From Nocardia iowensis (GTDB lineage Bacteria; Actinomycetota; Actinomycetes; Mycobacteriales; Mycobacteriaceae), in the NCBI RefSeq assembly GCF_019222765.1, contig NZ_CP078145.1:5704001-5768000 (forward strand): a stretch of 64,000 nt of DNA. The letters are read 5' to 3'. Made by a program: the position numbers and the translations under genes. The notes under the pieces were generated by a model. The model did not search any database, was not told the DNA's origin, and worked only from the letters and a program-made list of their open reading frames with translations. This document shows, piece after piece, positions 38,073 through 47,227 of this stretch. Position 1 is the first letter of the stretch. Every line of letters starts with the position of its first letter.

Positions 38073-39503
38073 ATGGCCGCACCGACACAGCTTCGCCCCG
38101 TTACCAACCGCCGCTTCAGCCCGTCTCGATTCACCGCACCCCGTGCGACGAAGACGGCCGAAACTCAGCCGCTCAAACGCACGCTCGGCCGTTTCGACCT
38201 GATCGCGATGGGCGTCGGCGCCATTGTCGGCGCGGGCATCTTCGTCACCACCGGCGTTGCCGCCGCTACCAAGGCGGGCCCGGCGATCGTGCTGTCGTTC
38301 GTGCTGGCCGGGGCGATCTGTGTGCTGGTCGCCCTCTGTTACAGCGAACTCGCTTCGATGACACCGCTTTCCGGCAGCGCGTACACCTATACTAGGGCGA
38401 CGCTCGGTGAATCACCGGCGTTCCTGGTCGGCTGGAATCTACTGCTCGAATACGCCGTCGCCGCTGCCGCCGTCGCCATCGGCTGGTCGGGATTGTTCAC
38501 CGCGATGCTGAATTCCCTTTTCGGCGTGACCCTTCCACGTGAAATAACCGCAGGCCCGGCCGATGGCGGCATCGTCAATCTGCCCGCTCTGTTCATCACC
38601 GCCGCGATAATCGCTGTGCTGATATTCGGTGTCGAGCTGACCGCGACCGTGGTGAAGGCATTGGTGACGGTGACGATCGCCGTTCTGATACTGGTGATCG
38701 CGATCGGTGCACCGCAGGTGGACACGGCCAATTGGACGCCATTCATGCCGTTCGGCGTGCATGGCATCGCCGCGGGCGCGGCGCTCGCCTTCTTCGCCTA
38801 CCTCGGTTTCGATATCGTCGCCACGTCCGCGGAGGAAACCCGCGACCCGGCGCGCGATCTGCCCTGGGGCATCATCGGTTCGGTTGTGGTCGCCACCGGA
38901 CTGTACGCGGCTGTCAGCGCCGTACTCACCGGCGTGGCGCCCTATCCGAGCTTGAACAACGCCGCCCCGGTTGCCACCGCGCTCGGCGCGATCGGCGCGG
39001 GCTGGATCGGCCAGGTCATCCTGGTGGCATCGGTGATCGCGCTGACCAAGGGCCTGCTGATGCTGTGCTACGGGCAGACCCGGCTGATCTTCGCGATGAG
39101 CCGAGACGGAATGCTGCCCCGTGCGCTCTGCCACACCAGCCCCCGCGGCGCGCCGGTTCGCCTGAGCCTGCTGCTCGGTGCGGCCATCGCCCTGGTCGCG
39201 GCGTTGCTGCCGATCGGGACGGTCGCCGAGCTGGTGAATATCGGGGCGCTCTTCGCGTTCGTCATCGTCGCGCTCGGGGTGCTGATCCTGCGCCGCAGCG
39301 CGCCGGACCGGCCGCGCCCGTTCCGCGCTCCGCTGGTGCCCTTGGTGCCGCTCGCCGCGATCGCCGGATGTATCTGGCTGGCAACCACTTTCGAGGGCCT
39401 CACCTGGGTGCGTTTCGCCCTGTGGAGCGCGGTCGGCGCGGCCGTGTACTTCGGCTACGGCCGTCGTCATTCCCTTGTCGCCGCTCAGGAAGGCTTCCGG
39501 TGA
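38073..39503 (+). CDS. APC superfamily amino-acid permease
   Basis: 476-residue amino-acid/polyamine/organocation transporter with 12 or more hydrophobic segments. Helix 1 carries the substrate-binding GVGAIVGAGIFVTTG, and the SELASMTPLSGSAYTYTRATLGE stretch is typical of the cationic amino-acid transporter branch. The first 45 residues are basic and cytoplasmic. It is first in a run of five genes joined by 4-base overlaps (GTGA with the next), so its cargo is probably the substrate or product of the downstream oxidases. Confidence 0.9.
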   Translation: MAAPTQLRPVTNRRFSPSRFTAPRATKTAETQPLKRTLGRFDLIAMGVGAIVGAGIFVTTGVAAATKAGPAIVLSFVLAGAICVLVALCYSELASMTPLSGSAYTYTRATLGESPAFLVGWNLLLEYAVAAAAVAIGWSGLFTAMLNSLFGVTLPREITAGPADGGIVNLPALFITAAIIAVLIFGVELTATVVKALVTVTIAVLILVIAIGAPQVDTANWTPFMPFGVHGIAAGAALAFFAYLGFDIVATSAEETRDPARDLPWGIIGSVVVATGLYAAVSAVLTGVAPYPSLNNAAPVATALGAIGAGWIGQVILVASVIALTKGLLMLCYGQTRLIFAMSRDGMLPRALCHTSPRGAPVRLSLLLGAAIALVAALLPIGTVAELVNIGALFAFVIVALGVLILRRSAPDRPRPFRAPLVPLVPLAAIAGCIWLATTFEGLTWVRFALWSAVGAAVYFGYGRRHSLVAAQEGFR

Positions 39504-40597
39504 CCGCACAGCTCGACAGCATGTATCCGACCACGGTCGACTTCGGCACGCTCGACGAGATCCATCGGGCCGCCCGCGCCGTGCTGCCCGCGGCGGTGTT
39601 CGACTTCGTGGAAGGTGGTGCGGGGCGCGAGATCACGTTGCGGGCCAATCGGGATGCGTTCGACCGGTGGCGGATTCTGCCGGACCCGATGAGCGGGGTG
39701 GCGAATCCGTCCACCCGTACCTCGTTGCTCGGCAGGACGCTCGAAACGCCCATCCTCACCGCACCGTTCGGGGGCGATGCGATGTTCCATGCCGAGGGTC
39801 ATCTGGCGGTGGCGCGGGCGGTGCAGCGGCACGGGACGCTGACGATCGTGCCGGAAGCGGGCAGTTACTCCTACGAGCAGATCCGTGCGGCCGCCCCCGA
39901 TGCGGCGGGCATTGCTCAGCTGCATCCGTTCGCGCACGCGCCCGACGTCGCCGAACGGATATACCGCGCGGGCTATGCCGCGCTGTGCGTGACGGTCGAC
40001 TGCCCGGTCGGCGGCTTCCGCACCCGCAACATGGCCAACCGCTTCGCGCCCGACATGCGGCAGTTCGGCGGGAACCTCACCGGCCGCGACGGCGCTCCCG
40101 GTGTCGCCGAGGTGTTCGGGAAACTGCTCAAACACGGTGCCGCGGCCTGGAACTGGGCCGATCTGCGGGAGGCTGCCGCACTGTTCCAGCTGCCGTGGAT
40201 CGCCAAGGGCGTGCTGACCCCCGATGCGGCCGAACAGGCGCTGGCCGCAGGCGCTTGCGCGATCGTGGTGTCCAACCACGGTGGCCGCCAACTGGACCCG
40301 GCGCCGGCCAGCCTGGACATGCTGCCGCGCATCAGGGCGGCGGTGGGCCCGGAGCTGCCGATCCTGTTCGACAGCGGAATACGCACCGGCAGCGACGTTT
40401 TCCTCGCGCTGGCGTTGGGCGCGAACGCCGTGGTGATCGGCCGGGCGGCGATCTACGGCCTCGCCGCCGCGGGTGAGGCAGGGGTGAGCCGGGTACTGGA
40501 GTTGCTCACCGAGGAACTCCGCACCCTGATGACTCTGTCCGGGGCCGCGACCATCGACCGAATCGACGCCACCCGACTGATCGGAGCGCAACCATGA
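39500..40597 (+). CDS. FMN-dependent alpha-hydroxy-acid oxidase/dehydrogenase
   Basis: 365-residue (S)-2-hydroxy-acid oxidase family TIM barrel. Visible: VFDFVEGGAGREITLRANRDAFDRW, PILTAPFGGDAMFHAEG, LCVTVDCPVGG, and the active-site SNHGGRQLDPAPASLDMLPRI with the His-Gly-Gly-Arg catalytic block, then ILFDSGIRTGSDVFLALALGANAVVIGRA for FMN phosphate. GTG 39500 overlaps the permease stop. It should oxidise an L-2-hydroxy acid to the 2-oxo acid; the substrate is unknown. Confidence 0.9.
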   Translation: MTAQLDSMYPTTVDFGTLDEIHRAARAVLPAAVFDFVEGGAGREITLRANRDAFDRWRILPDPMSGVANPSTRTSLLGRTLETPILTAPFGGDAMFHAEGHLAVARAVQRHGTLTIVPEAGSYSYEQIRAAAPDAAGIAQLHPFAHAPDVAERIYRAGYAALCVTVDCPVGGFRTRNMANRFAPDMRQFGGNLTGRDGAPGVAEVFGKLLKHGAAAWNWADLREAAALFQLPWIAKGVLTPDAAEQALAAGACAIVVSNHGGRQLDPAPASLDMLPRIRAAVGPELPILFDSGIRTGSDVFLALALGANAVVIGRAAIYGLAAAGEAGVSRVLELLTEELRTLMTLSGAATIDRIDATRLIGAQP

Positions 40598-40941
40598 GTA
40601 GTGCACCCTTTCCGTCCGCTCGCCGTGGTTCCGGGCTGGTGTTCACCTCGGGGCTCGCCGCGATCGACCCCGCCACGCTGACCCCGAACGCGACCACCTT
40701 CGCCGAGCAGCTCGAATCGGTGCTCGACCAGCTGGACAAGGCACTCACCGAGGCGGGCAGCTCCCGTGCACAGACACTGAAGCTGGACTGCTATCTGGCG
40801 GACCGCCACTGGTTTCCGGAGTGGAACGCCGCGTTCGCCGAGTTCTTCGGCGCCACCGCACCGGCTCGCACCACCACCGTCACCACCCTGCCCATCGAGG
40901 GGCTGCTCATCGAAATCCAGGTAATCGCGCTCGCCGATTAG
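40594..40941 (+). CDS. RidA/YjgF family protein
   Basis: 115-residue Rid-family protein. These hydrolyse reactive enamines/imines or act on related carbonyl chemistry. The motifs LVFTSGLAAIDP, FAEQLESVLDQLDKALTEAG and ARTTTVTTLPIEGLLIEIQVIALA match the family; the carboxylate-binding arginine is present in ARTTT. The ATG overlaps the oxidase stop (ATGA). In this operon it may clear an imine made by amino-acid or hydroxy-acid oxidation. Confidence 0.88.
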   Translation: MSSAPFPSARRGSGLVFTSGLAAIDPATLTPNATTFAEQLESVLDQLDKALTEAGSSRAQTLKLDCYLADRHWFPEWNAAFAEFFGATAPARTTTVTTLPIEGLLIEIQVIALAD

Positions 40942-40963
40942 CCGTGTATCAGGAGGATCCGCC

Positions 40964-41974
40964 ATGACCGCTGCAACAACCACCGTCGCGCTGTTCAACC
41001 ACGCACCGCCTGCCGGACTCACCATCCGCGATGTCGTCGAGGGGCAGACCGCCGCGCAACTGGTGGTCGCCGCCGACGATTGGGGTTGGTGGGCAACACT
41101 GTTGAACGGCGACTCCATCGCGCCGACCAGCGGCATTCAGCAGACCGTCAGCGATGGGCTGGTCCGCGCCGGGTTCCTCACCCGCCGCGGGCACCGGTTC
41201 CAATTGACGCACACCGGCCACGATGTCGCCAAGAACCGCGGCTTCGTCCGAATGGTCACGCGCGGTTGGGAACCCACCTTCCGGCAGCTGGCCGACAGCG
41301 CCGATCGGGCGTTCATCCCCGCCGCCACCGATGCCGGGGCGGTGGCGCGCGGCTGCACGGATATCGCGCGGCGGCGGCCGGAGATCCTGCAAGGCATCGG
41401 AAAAGCCATTGCCGCAAGCGGTCCCGGGTGCACGGTCGACCTCGGCTGCGCGGACGCGGGCCGGGTGCGCGCACTCGCCCAGGTGGCGCCCGCGGAGCAG
41501 TTCATCGGCGTCGATATCGAGGCCAAGGTGATCGCCGCCGCGTCCGCCGAGGTGGCGCAGTCCGGCTACGCCGACCGAATCACCTTGCTGCCCGGCTCCG
41601 TTCAACCCGAAGCGACCGATCCCGAATGGCTCGCGGTGCTCGACCGGAGCAAGGTGACCACCGCGATGTCGTTCTTCCTGCTGCATCAGCTGGCCAGCGA
41701 CGGCGGCGGCATCATCGCCGTATTACGGGAGTGGATGCGCTGGTTCCCGAATCTGGAGCGACTCGTCATCGGCGACGGGTACCTGCTGGCGGCACCGCAG
41801 TGGTCGGGGCAGCCATGGTTCTCGCCGACCTACGAGATCTACCACACCATCACCGGTGTGCGGCTGTGGACGAAAGAGGAGTACGAGGCGGCGTTCGCGG
41901 ACCTGGGCTGGACCGTCGCCCGCACCTTCGACGACCACACCATGCTGGTGACCTCGATCCTGGAGCGGTCGTGA
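40964..41974 (+). CDS. SAM-dependent methyltransferase with N-terminal winged helix
   Basis: 336-residue protein. Residues about 15-90 resemble the winged-helix/dimerisation domain of O-methyltransferases (VSDGLVRAGFLTRRGHRFQLTHTGHDV). The Rossmann domain has TVDLGCADAGRVRALAQ and FIGVDIEAKVIAAAS, then SFFLLHQLASDGGG. AGGAGG lies seven bases before ATG 40964. The next gene overlaps by four bases. Its acceptor in a catabolic operon with two oxidases is not obvious; it may act on the transported compound. Confidence 0.8.
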   Translation: MTAATTTVALFNHAPPAGLTIRDVVEGQTAAQLVVAADDWGWWATLLNGDSIAPTSGIQQTVSDGLVRAGFLTRRGHRFQLTHTGHDVAKNRGFVRMVTRGWEPTFRQLADSADRAFIPAATDAGAVARGCTDIARRRPEILQGIGKAIAASGPGCTVDLGCADAGRVRALAQVAPAEQFIGVDIEAKVIAAASAEVAQSGYADRITLLPGSVQPEATDPEWLAVLDRSKVTTAMSFFLLHQLASDGGGIIAVLREWMRWFPNLERLVIGDGYLLAAPQWSGQPWFSPTYEIYHTITGVRLWTKEEYEAAFADLGWTVARTFDDHTMLVTSILERS

Positions 41975-43302
41975 CCACGGTCGCCGACCGGATCGACATC
42001 CGGGCGGCGGCACTGGACGAATACACCGTCGACGAGACCGGCCGTTCCGGACAGCGCCCGCGCGGCATCGTCCGGGCGGCCGACCTCGAGGATGTGCTCG
42101 GCACCGTCGAATGGGCAAGGCACACCGGCACTCCGATCATCTGCCGGGGCGCGGGCACCAGCCTGGAGGGTCATCTGCTGGCGCGCGGCGACGAGGTGGT
42201 GCTCGATCTCTCCGCGCTGGACGCGATTCGTGACATCTCCCCCACCGACTTCACCGCGACCGTGCTGCCCGGTGTCACCCGGACCCGGCTCAACGCGGCC
42301 GCCGCCGCGTACGGGTTGCAGTTCACCGTCGACCCCGGCGCCGATGCCAGCCTCGGGGGTATGGCCGCCACCAATGCCAGCGGCACCACCACCGTCCGGT
42401 ACGGCGGGATGCACGCGAATACCCTTGCCATGCAAGCAGTCTTCGCGGACGGCACGGTGGCCAGGCTCGGTCGTGCGGTGCGCAAGTCGAGCAGCGGCTA
42501 CGACTTGAAGGATCTGCTGATCGGGTCGGCGGGCACGCTCGGCATCATCACCGAGCTCACCGTACGGCTGCATCCGATCCCGGAATGGCAACGTTCGCTG
42601 CGCGTCTCGTTCCGCACCGTGCGCGACGCGGTGGCCGCGGCGGTGGACATGCTCGGGCGGGCGCTGCCGGTGAGTCGCGCCGAACTCGTCGACGCCGTCA
42701 GCATGGCGGCGATCAATGCCTATCGCGGCACTCGGCATCCGGTGGCGCCCGCATTGTTCCTCGACGTCACGGCCACCTCCGAGGCGGCGGCCGAGCTCGA
42801 CGAAGCCGAGATCCGCGACCTGTGCGTCGGACATCAGGCGCTGGAAATTGTTGCCGCACAGACCCATACCGCTCAGCACCGCCTCTGGGAGGATCGGCAC
42901 AACCTGTTCTTCGCGCTCAAGGCTCGCCATCCCGGCCACCGGTTCCTGGTGACCGACACCGCCGTGCCGTACTCGCGGATCGCCGACGCGGTGGCGACGG
43001 CCGAGCGGCTCGGCGAACTCCTCGACCTGGATATCTCGGTCGCAGGCCACATCGGCGACGGCAATGTGCACGTGGTCGTTCCCTACACCACCCAATCCGC
43101 GGAGCGAGCTCGGGAGTTCTCCGATCAGGTTGTCCGCCATGCGCTCTCGGTTGGCGGGACCGCCTCCGGGGAGCATGGCATCGGACTGGCCAAGAAGCAG
43201 TATCTGCGAGCCGAGCACGGCGCCGCGGTCGAGTTGATGACCGCGGTCAAACGCGCGCTGGATCCGCTCGGACTGTTGAATCCGGGCAAAATCCTCGACT
43301 GA
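41971..43302 (+). CDS. FAD-linked oxidase (glycolate oxidase GlcD / D-lactate dehydrogenase type)
   Basis: 443-residue PCMH-type flavoprotein. The FAD-binding region shows IICRGAGTSLEGHLL, VDPGADASLGGMAATNASGTTTVRYGGM and YDLKDLLIGSAGTLGIITELTVRLHP. The C-terminal substrate domain has SVAGHIGDGNVHVVV with metal-binding histidines and ASGEHGIGLAKKQYL. It should oxidise a D-2-hydroxy acid. GTG 41971 overlaps the methyltransferase stop. Together with the FMN enzyme for L-hydroxy acids, the operon could handle both enantiomers of one 2-hydroxy acid. It ends convergent with the next gene, four bases away. Confidence 0.92.
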   Translation: MTTVADRIDIRAAALDEYTVDETGRSGQRPRGIVRAADLEDVLGTVEWARHTGTPIICRGAGTSLEGHLLARGDEVVLDLSALDAIRDISPTDFTATVLPGVTRTRLNAAAAAYGLQFTVDPGADASLGGMAATNASGTTTVRYGGMHANTLAMQAVFADGTVARLGRAVRKSSSGYDLKDLLIGSAGTLGIITELTVRLHPIPEWQRSLRVSFRTVRDAVAAAVDMLGRALPVSRAELVDAVSMAAINAYRGTRHPVAPALFLDVTATSEAAAELDEAEIRDLCVGHQALEIVAAQTHTAQHRLWEDRHNLFFALKARHPGHRFLVTDTAVPYSRIADAVATAERLGELLDLDISVAGHIGDGNVHVVVPYTTQSAERAREFSDQVVRHALSVGGTASGEHGIGLAKKQYLRAEHGAAVELMTAVKRALDPLGLLNPGKILD

Positions 43303-43306
43303 CGAC

Positions 43307-44722
43307 TCAGCGGGGGCCGTGCCCGAGGCCGAGCAGCGCGGCGACGATCTGACCGGTGGAATCGAGCATGGCCGCGAAGATGTCCTGCGGCACCAGCTTT
43401 CCGTGGCACCAGAGGACATTGCAGTTCGACGGGGCGTATGGACCGACACCGAACAGGATCTGGGCTGTGTGCTCCGGATCCACCCAGAAGGCCAGGTCGT
43501 CCAGACCGCTGATGATCGGGCCGAAGTTGTCGCTGTAGCGGTAGGGGTCATCGATCGGTTCCGCGGGTACATCGTTGACGGCCGCGACGACGCGGCGCAG
43601 GAATTCCTTGTTGTCCGGGTTGGATTCGGCCGCCAGCGAAGTCTGCACATTGCCGGTGTCGATGCCGCCGGGCACGCCGAGCCGGACGATCACCATGTCG
43701 CGGCTGGGGATCACCACGTTGAACTGGCCGAGGGCGCCGACGAAGGCGTACAGGTCGCGGGGCGCACCGGGGAACATCGGATGGTCGTAGGTTCTGGCGG
43801 TGGGCACCGACGCGGTCTTGTACGAGTCACCGGCATTGAGCCAGAACAGGAATCCGTAGCCGCCGTTCGCCGCCGTGGGTTGACGGGCCTGCCGGATGTA
43901 GTCCGGATCGATGAGTTGGGCATCGCCCCAACGGCCTTCGTGCAGCAGGAGCAGACCGAGCCGGGCCAGGTCGTCGGCACGCATGGCCAGACCGCCGTTG
44001 ACGGCCGTGTTTCCGCTGCGGTCACGCAGCCACACCCACTGGTCGCGGGCAATACCCAAGGGCTGCATCAGTTCTCGCTGGACGAAGTCCTGAAAGTCCA
44101 TCCGGGTGCTGATTTCCACGATCTTCGGCAACAGCGCCAGCACCGCCTGCGCGTACTGGAAGGTGGTGCCCGGCTCGAATACCGGTGGCGTGTTCAGCGT
44201 TTGCAGCACCTCGTCGGTGGCGATTCCCGCGATATCGGCGGCCCAGGAGAAGCGCAGGCCGGTCGTCTGATTCAGCACCTGGCGCACGGTGAGCGCCGCG
44301 TGTGCGGCATCGGCCTGCGGGAAGAACTTGCCGAGCGGATCGTCCAGGCCGAAGTAGCCCAGGGTGATCGCGCGGCCCACCGCGACCGACGTGACGCCCT
44401 TGGTGGAGCTGGCCAACGGCACCGGTAGGTTGCCCGTGCCGGTGTGGTCACCGACCAGGCAGCCGTGGCGGTACACCTGAATCGCGTACGCGCCCTTGGC
44501 CGAACCGAAGTTCAGCGCGTCCGTCAGCGCGGCGGTATCGAATCCGGCGGTGGCCGGGTCGACGCGCTCGGCCGTTTGGCCCGCGGCTGGTTCGGCACAC
44601 GCGGTCGCAGCGCTGGATGCCGCCGCGGCGTCAGGTGCTGCCGCAGCGTTGGGGCCAACCAGCGAAAGGGTAACCAAGACGGTGGCTCCGAGCCCACCTG
44701 CCCACGCCCGACGGAGTTTCAT
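43307..44722 (-). CDS. secreted serine hydrolase, beta-lactamase/esterase family
   Basis: 471-residue class C beta-lactamase-like hydrolase with a signal peptide (about 1-28, ending AAA-AP). The SxxK catalytic motif is SSTK (Ser105, Lys108) in LASSTKGVTSVAVG, and Tyr190 in FQYAQAV is the probable general base. Members cleave esters or peptides at the cell surface; few are real lactamases. The stop is four bases from the convergent oxidase operon. A second secreted hydrolase precedes it by 28 bases on the same strand, suggesting one operon. Confidence 0.85.
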   Translation of the reverse strand: MKLRRAWAGGLGATVLVTLSLVGPNAAAAPDAAAASSAATACAEPAAGQTAERVDPATAGFDTAALTDALNFGSAKGAYAIQVYRHGCLVGDHTGTGNLPVPLASSTKGVTSVAVGRAITLGYFGLDDPLGKFFPQADAAHAALTVRQVLNQTTGLRFSWAADIAGIATDEVLQTLNTPPVFEPGTTFQYAQAVLALLPKIVEISTRMDFQDFVQRELMQPLGIARDQWVWLRDRSGNTAVNGGLAMRADDLARLGLLLLHEGRWGDAQLIDPDYIRQARQPTAANGGYGFLFWLNAGDSYKTASVPTARTYDHPMFPGAPRDLYAFVGALGQFNVVIPSRDMVIVRLGVPGGIDTGNVQTSLAAESNPDNKEFLRRVVAAVNDVPAEPIDDPYRYSDNFGPIISGLDDLAFWVDPEHTAQILFGVGPYAPSNCNVLWCHGKLVPQDIFAAMLDSTGQIVAALLGLGHGPR

Positions 44723-44750
44723 TCTCGACCCATTTCTGTTTCGTGCCTGG

Positions 44751-45770
44751 CTAGTTCAGTGCGTCGGCGAGCGCGTTGCGCTGCACGCTGAAGTACGTTT
44801 TGTCGGCGGGCAACCGCCAGGTCGGGCCGACGAAGTACTCCTCGGCGGTGTCGTCACCGAACGCCCGATAGCGCAGCCAAGCCAGCGCGGTGCCCGCGGA
44901 CAGGTAGTTGTCGAGCCCGTCGACCGGCGAGAAGTGGCTCACTCCACGGGCGTTGGCGATCCATGCGGGCGCTTGGAAGGTGAGGTTGTACTGCCACCAA
45001 CGCACCCAGGCGAAGTCGGGCACCACGAAATCGTTGTAGCCGGTGAGGAACAGCGTCGGCACCGTCACCAGAGCACCCACCGCGAGCGGTCCCGGCTCGA
45101 TCGCCAGCACGCCGAGCACCCGCATGGCCGGGTCGATGATCGGTGCGATGCCGGGAAATACCGTTCCCGCTTGCAATGCCGCCTGGCCACCCCCGGAGTG
45201 ACCACCGAAGATCGTCCGGCCCAAGTCGATTTTGTTGTACAGCGGGGAATTCGGGTCGCGATTGGCGACGACCGCGGTTGCTACGCCGAGGGCAGGCACG
45301 TGGACGAGCGAGTTGAAGAACTCGTACGGGATCACCACGACGAATCCGTGACTGGTCCACTGCCTTGCGAGCGCGTCGTACATCCCGGGATTCGCGCCGA
45401 ACCCTGAGGTGAACACCAGCAGCGGTGCGGCGGGGAGTTCGGCGATATCGGCCGGATAGTAGGTGTTCACCCCGATCGGTGACGCCAGACCGTTGGGAAA
45501 TGCTTGAGTGCAGGTCATATCGTCGCGGTTGCCGAACATGTGCACAACGATGTGCTCGAACATGCCGAAAACGGATTCCTGACATGGATTCGTCTGCACG
45601 GGTGTCGCGACGGGGTGCGGGCCGGGCTTGTTGAACACGCTCTGCGCGGTGGCACCGGGCTCCAGGTGGTCCGCGACCGCGGCGGGCGCCGCGAGCACGG
45701 CGGCCGACACTGCCATTGTCGCCGCGAAAACCGCGGCCCCCGAGCGCATTCCGGCGACATACCTCATCAT
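44751..45770 (-). CDS. secreted alpha/beta hydrolase (dienelactone hydrolase/cutinase-like)
   Basis: 339-residue exported hydrolase. The signal peptide ends near AAPAAVA-DH. The nucleophile elbow is GGHSGGGQAA; the acid TLFLTGYNDFVVP and a late histidine in GVSHFSPV complete a plausible triad. An oxyanion TSGFGANPGMYD segment resembles the chlorophyllase/PET-hydrolase branch. ATG 45770 is chosen since GAGGGAG lies six bases upstream. The 28-base gap to the serine hydrolase gene suggests co-transcription. Confidence 0.85.
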   Translation of the reverse strand: MMRYVAGMRSGAAVFAATMAVSAAVLAAPAAVADHLEPGATAQSVFNKPGPHPVATPVQTNPCQESVFGMFEHIVVHMFGNRDDMTCTQAFPNGLASPIGVNTYYPADIAELPAAPLLVFTSGFGANPGMYDALARQWTSHGFVVVIPYEFFNSLVHVPALGVATAVVANRDPNSPLYNKIDLGRTIFGGHSGGGQAALQAGTVFPGIAPIIDPAMRVLGVLAIEPGPLAVGALVTVPTLFLTGYNDFVVPDFAWVRWWQYNLTFQAPAWIANARGVSHFSPVDGLDNYLSAGTALAWLRYRAFGDDTAEEYFVGPTWRLPADKTYFSVQRNALADALN

Positions 45771-45890
45771 CGAGGGCTCCCTCATCCATCCGGCAGCGTC
45801 GCCGGACTCACTTCATTCGATAGTGAAACCATTCGGTCTCGCATTTCGGAGGTTACTCGGAAGTGGCCTACGGCACAATGGGCATACGAA

Positions 45891-45921
45891 AGTGACCCAG
45901 CCCGAATCGGGCTGGGTCACT
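45891..45921. terminator. strong hairpin terminator
   Basis: AGTGACCCAGCCCG (45891-45904) and CGGGCTGGGTCACT (45908-45921) are perfect 14-bp arms with an AAT loop, 16 bases beyond the stop of the M15 peptidase gene and upstream of the alpha/beta hydrolase gene. Confidence 0.85.
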
Positions 45922-45937
45922 GTTATGCTCGCCGGAA

Positions 45938-46468
45938 CTACCGGGTGCTCGCGTCCGGCCGCGTCGGCGGGCAGACCCCGCCGGGTGTAGTCGCCAATTC
46001 GAAATGCCACCACTCGTTGTCATACATCCGGCACAATCCCCACCGGGTTCCGTTGGCCTCCAGCCACTGCGCCCCCTCGATCGGCCCGACGTCCACGGCA
46101 CGACCCGACACGTGCGTCGACTCCTCGGGCGGCAGCACCCACCGGCGCGCCGCATCGGGACCACCGTAGGTCGCTACGCCGTTGTCCCACATCTGCTGCT
46201 GTTCCTCGAACGAGCGGTACCCGGACGTAATCGACAACGGCACCCCCTGCGCATGCGCCTCGGTCTCCGCCAACGTGTACGCCAATGCGAGCCTCGGCTC
46301 CAACCCTTCGGCCCCGGCCGCCGACCCCAGCGCCTCCCGCTGATCGATCTGCACCCCCGGCCCGGCCACTGCCTGCGGCGCCATCAGCCCCGTCGCGACC
46401 AGCGCTGGCAGCACCGCCACCGGTAGACCGAGCACCATCCGAGTCCGCACACCACTCCGCAAAACCAT
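45938..46468 (-). CDS. secreted D-Ala-D-Ala carboxypeptidase (peptidase M15, VanY-like)
   Basis: 176-residue exported zinc peptidase that trims peptidoglycan stem peptides. The signal peptide (MVLRSGVRTRMVLGLPVAVL...) ends near AVAGPG. The zinc-site motifs are STHVSGRAVDVG (HxxxxxxD) and EWWHFE with the catalytic Glu and third ligand His. ATG 46468 has no ribosome site, but TACCAT lies six bases upstream, fitting a leaderless start. Confidence 0.88.
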   Translation of the reverse strand: MVLRSGVRTRMVLGLPVAVLPALVATGLMAPQAVAGPGVQIDQREALGSAAGAEGLEPRLALAYTLAETEAHAQGVPLSITSGYRSFEEQQQMWDNGVATYGGPDAARRWVLPPEESTHVSGRAVDVGPIEGAQWLEANGTRWGLCRMYDNEWWHFELATTPGGVCPPTRPDASTR

Positions 46469-46522
46469 GTCGCGATGGTAATGCCTCGGCGCGGCCGAGC
46501 CCGCAGCCATGGACCACTGGGC

Positions 46523-46828
46523 TCAGAGATCCTGCGCGGCCCGCAGAGCTGCCGATACCCGGTCCATCATCTCCGCGTCCGCGACGCCGACGCATTCATT
46601 TAGCCGTCGGCGCACAGTCGCCTCGGGATGCAATGCCGAGGCCCAGCCGTGTGACCCGATCTCGACGGCCAGCAACCCACCGGGGTCGGACTCGAGAATG
46701 TGCAAGGTCAACACGACCTTGAGGTGGGGGTTCTCGTTGATCGGCGCGGCACTGATGATCAGCCGACGGGTCGACACCCCCGGCCGGTTGATGATCGGCT
46801 CATAGGTCCAGACTTCGCCGCGGTTCAC
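46523..46828 (-). CDS. MazF/PemK-like toxin
   Basis: 101-residue protein beginning MNRGEVWTYEP, the conserved start of PemK/MazF mRNA-cleaving toxins, followed by RRLIISAAPINENPHLKVVLTLHIL in the expected SH3-like strands. It diverges later (GSHGWASALHPEATVRRRL), so activity is not certain. Its ATG overlaps the upstream antitoxin stop by four bases, the usual toxin-antitoxin arrangement. Confidence 0.7.
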   Translation of the reverse strand: MNRGEVWTYEPIINRPGVSTRRLIISAAPINENPHLKVVLTLHILESDPGGLLAVEIGSHGWASALHPEATVRRRLNECVGVADAEMMDRVSAALRAAQDL

Positions 46829-47067
46829 GCGAGGCCGGTTTCACGCGCCGCCGCCTCGGCTTCTTCCGCGGCCGCCTCGGCGTAGCCGGGGTTCGCGGCG
46901 TCCCACTCGACGTAGGACGCGACCGATTCGCGGAGCGCCTGCTCGCGGAAGTGCCGCTCGACCCAGGCGGAGACATTCCCGCCCGCGGCCGCCGCCTGCC
47001 TGGTGATGTAGTCGGCCGTGGCCTGCTCGAGACTCAACGTCATCCGGGCCTTCATACTGAGCATCAT
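46825..47067 (-). CDS. ribbon-helix-helix antitoxin partner of the MazF-like toxin
   Basis: 80-residue protein. Residues about 8-45 (MTLSLEQATADYITRQAAAAGGNVSAWVERHF) fit a ribbon-helix-helix DNA-binding antitoxin; the acidic Ala/Glu-rich tail (GYAEAAAEEAEAAARETG) should wrap the toxin. GAGG lies five bases upstream of ATG 47067. The operon probably represses itself. Confidence 0.75.
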   Translation of the reverse strand: MMLSMKARMTLSLEQATADYITRQAAAAGGNVSAWVERHFREQALRESVASYVEWDAANPGYAEAAAEEAEAAARETGLA

Positions 47068-47227
47068 ACGATCCTCGCGCCCTTCATCGGAAGAGCGCGG
47101 CTTGCCGCAGGGGCACGAGTACTCCGCGCGGCAAACGACAGCGTTCGGCGGAAGCGCGCGAGTGACGAGGGGTCATAGTCATTGGGCATGGCCCATGCTT
47201 ACCCGAATTCCCTTGCGTGGCAAATGC

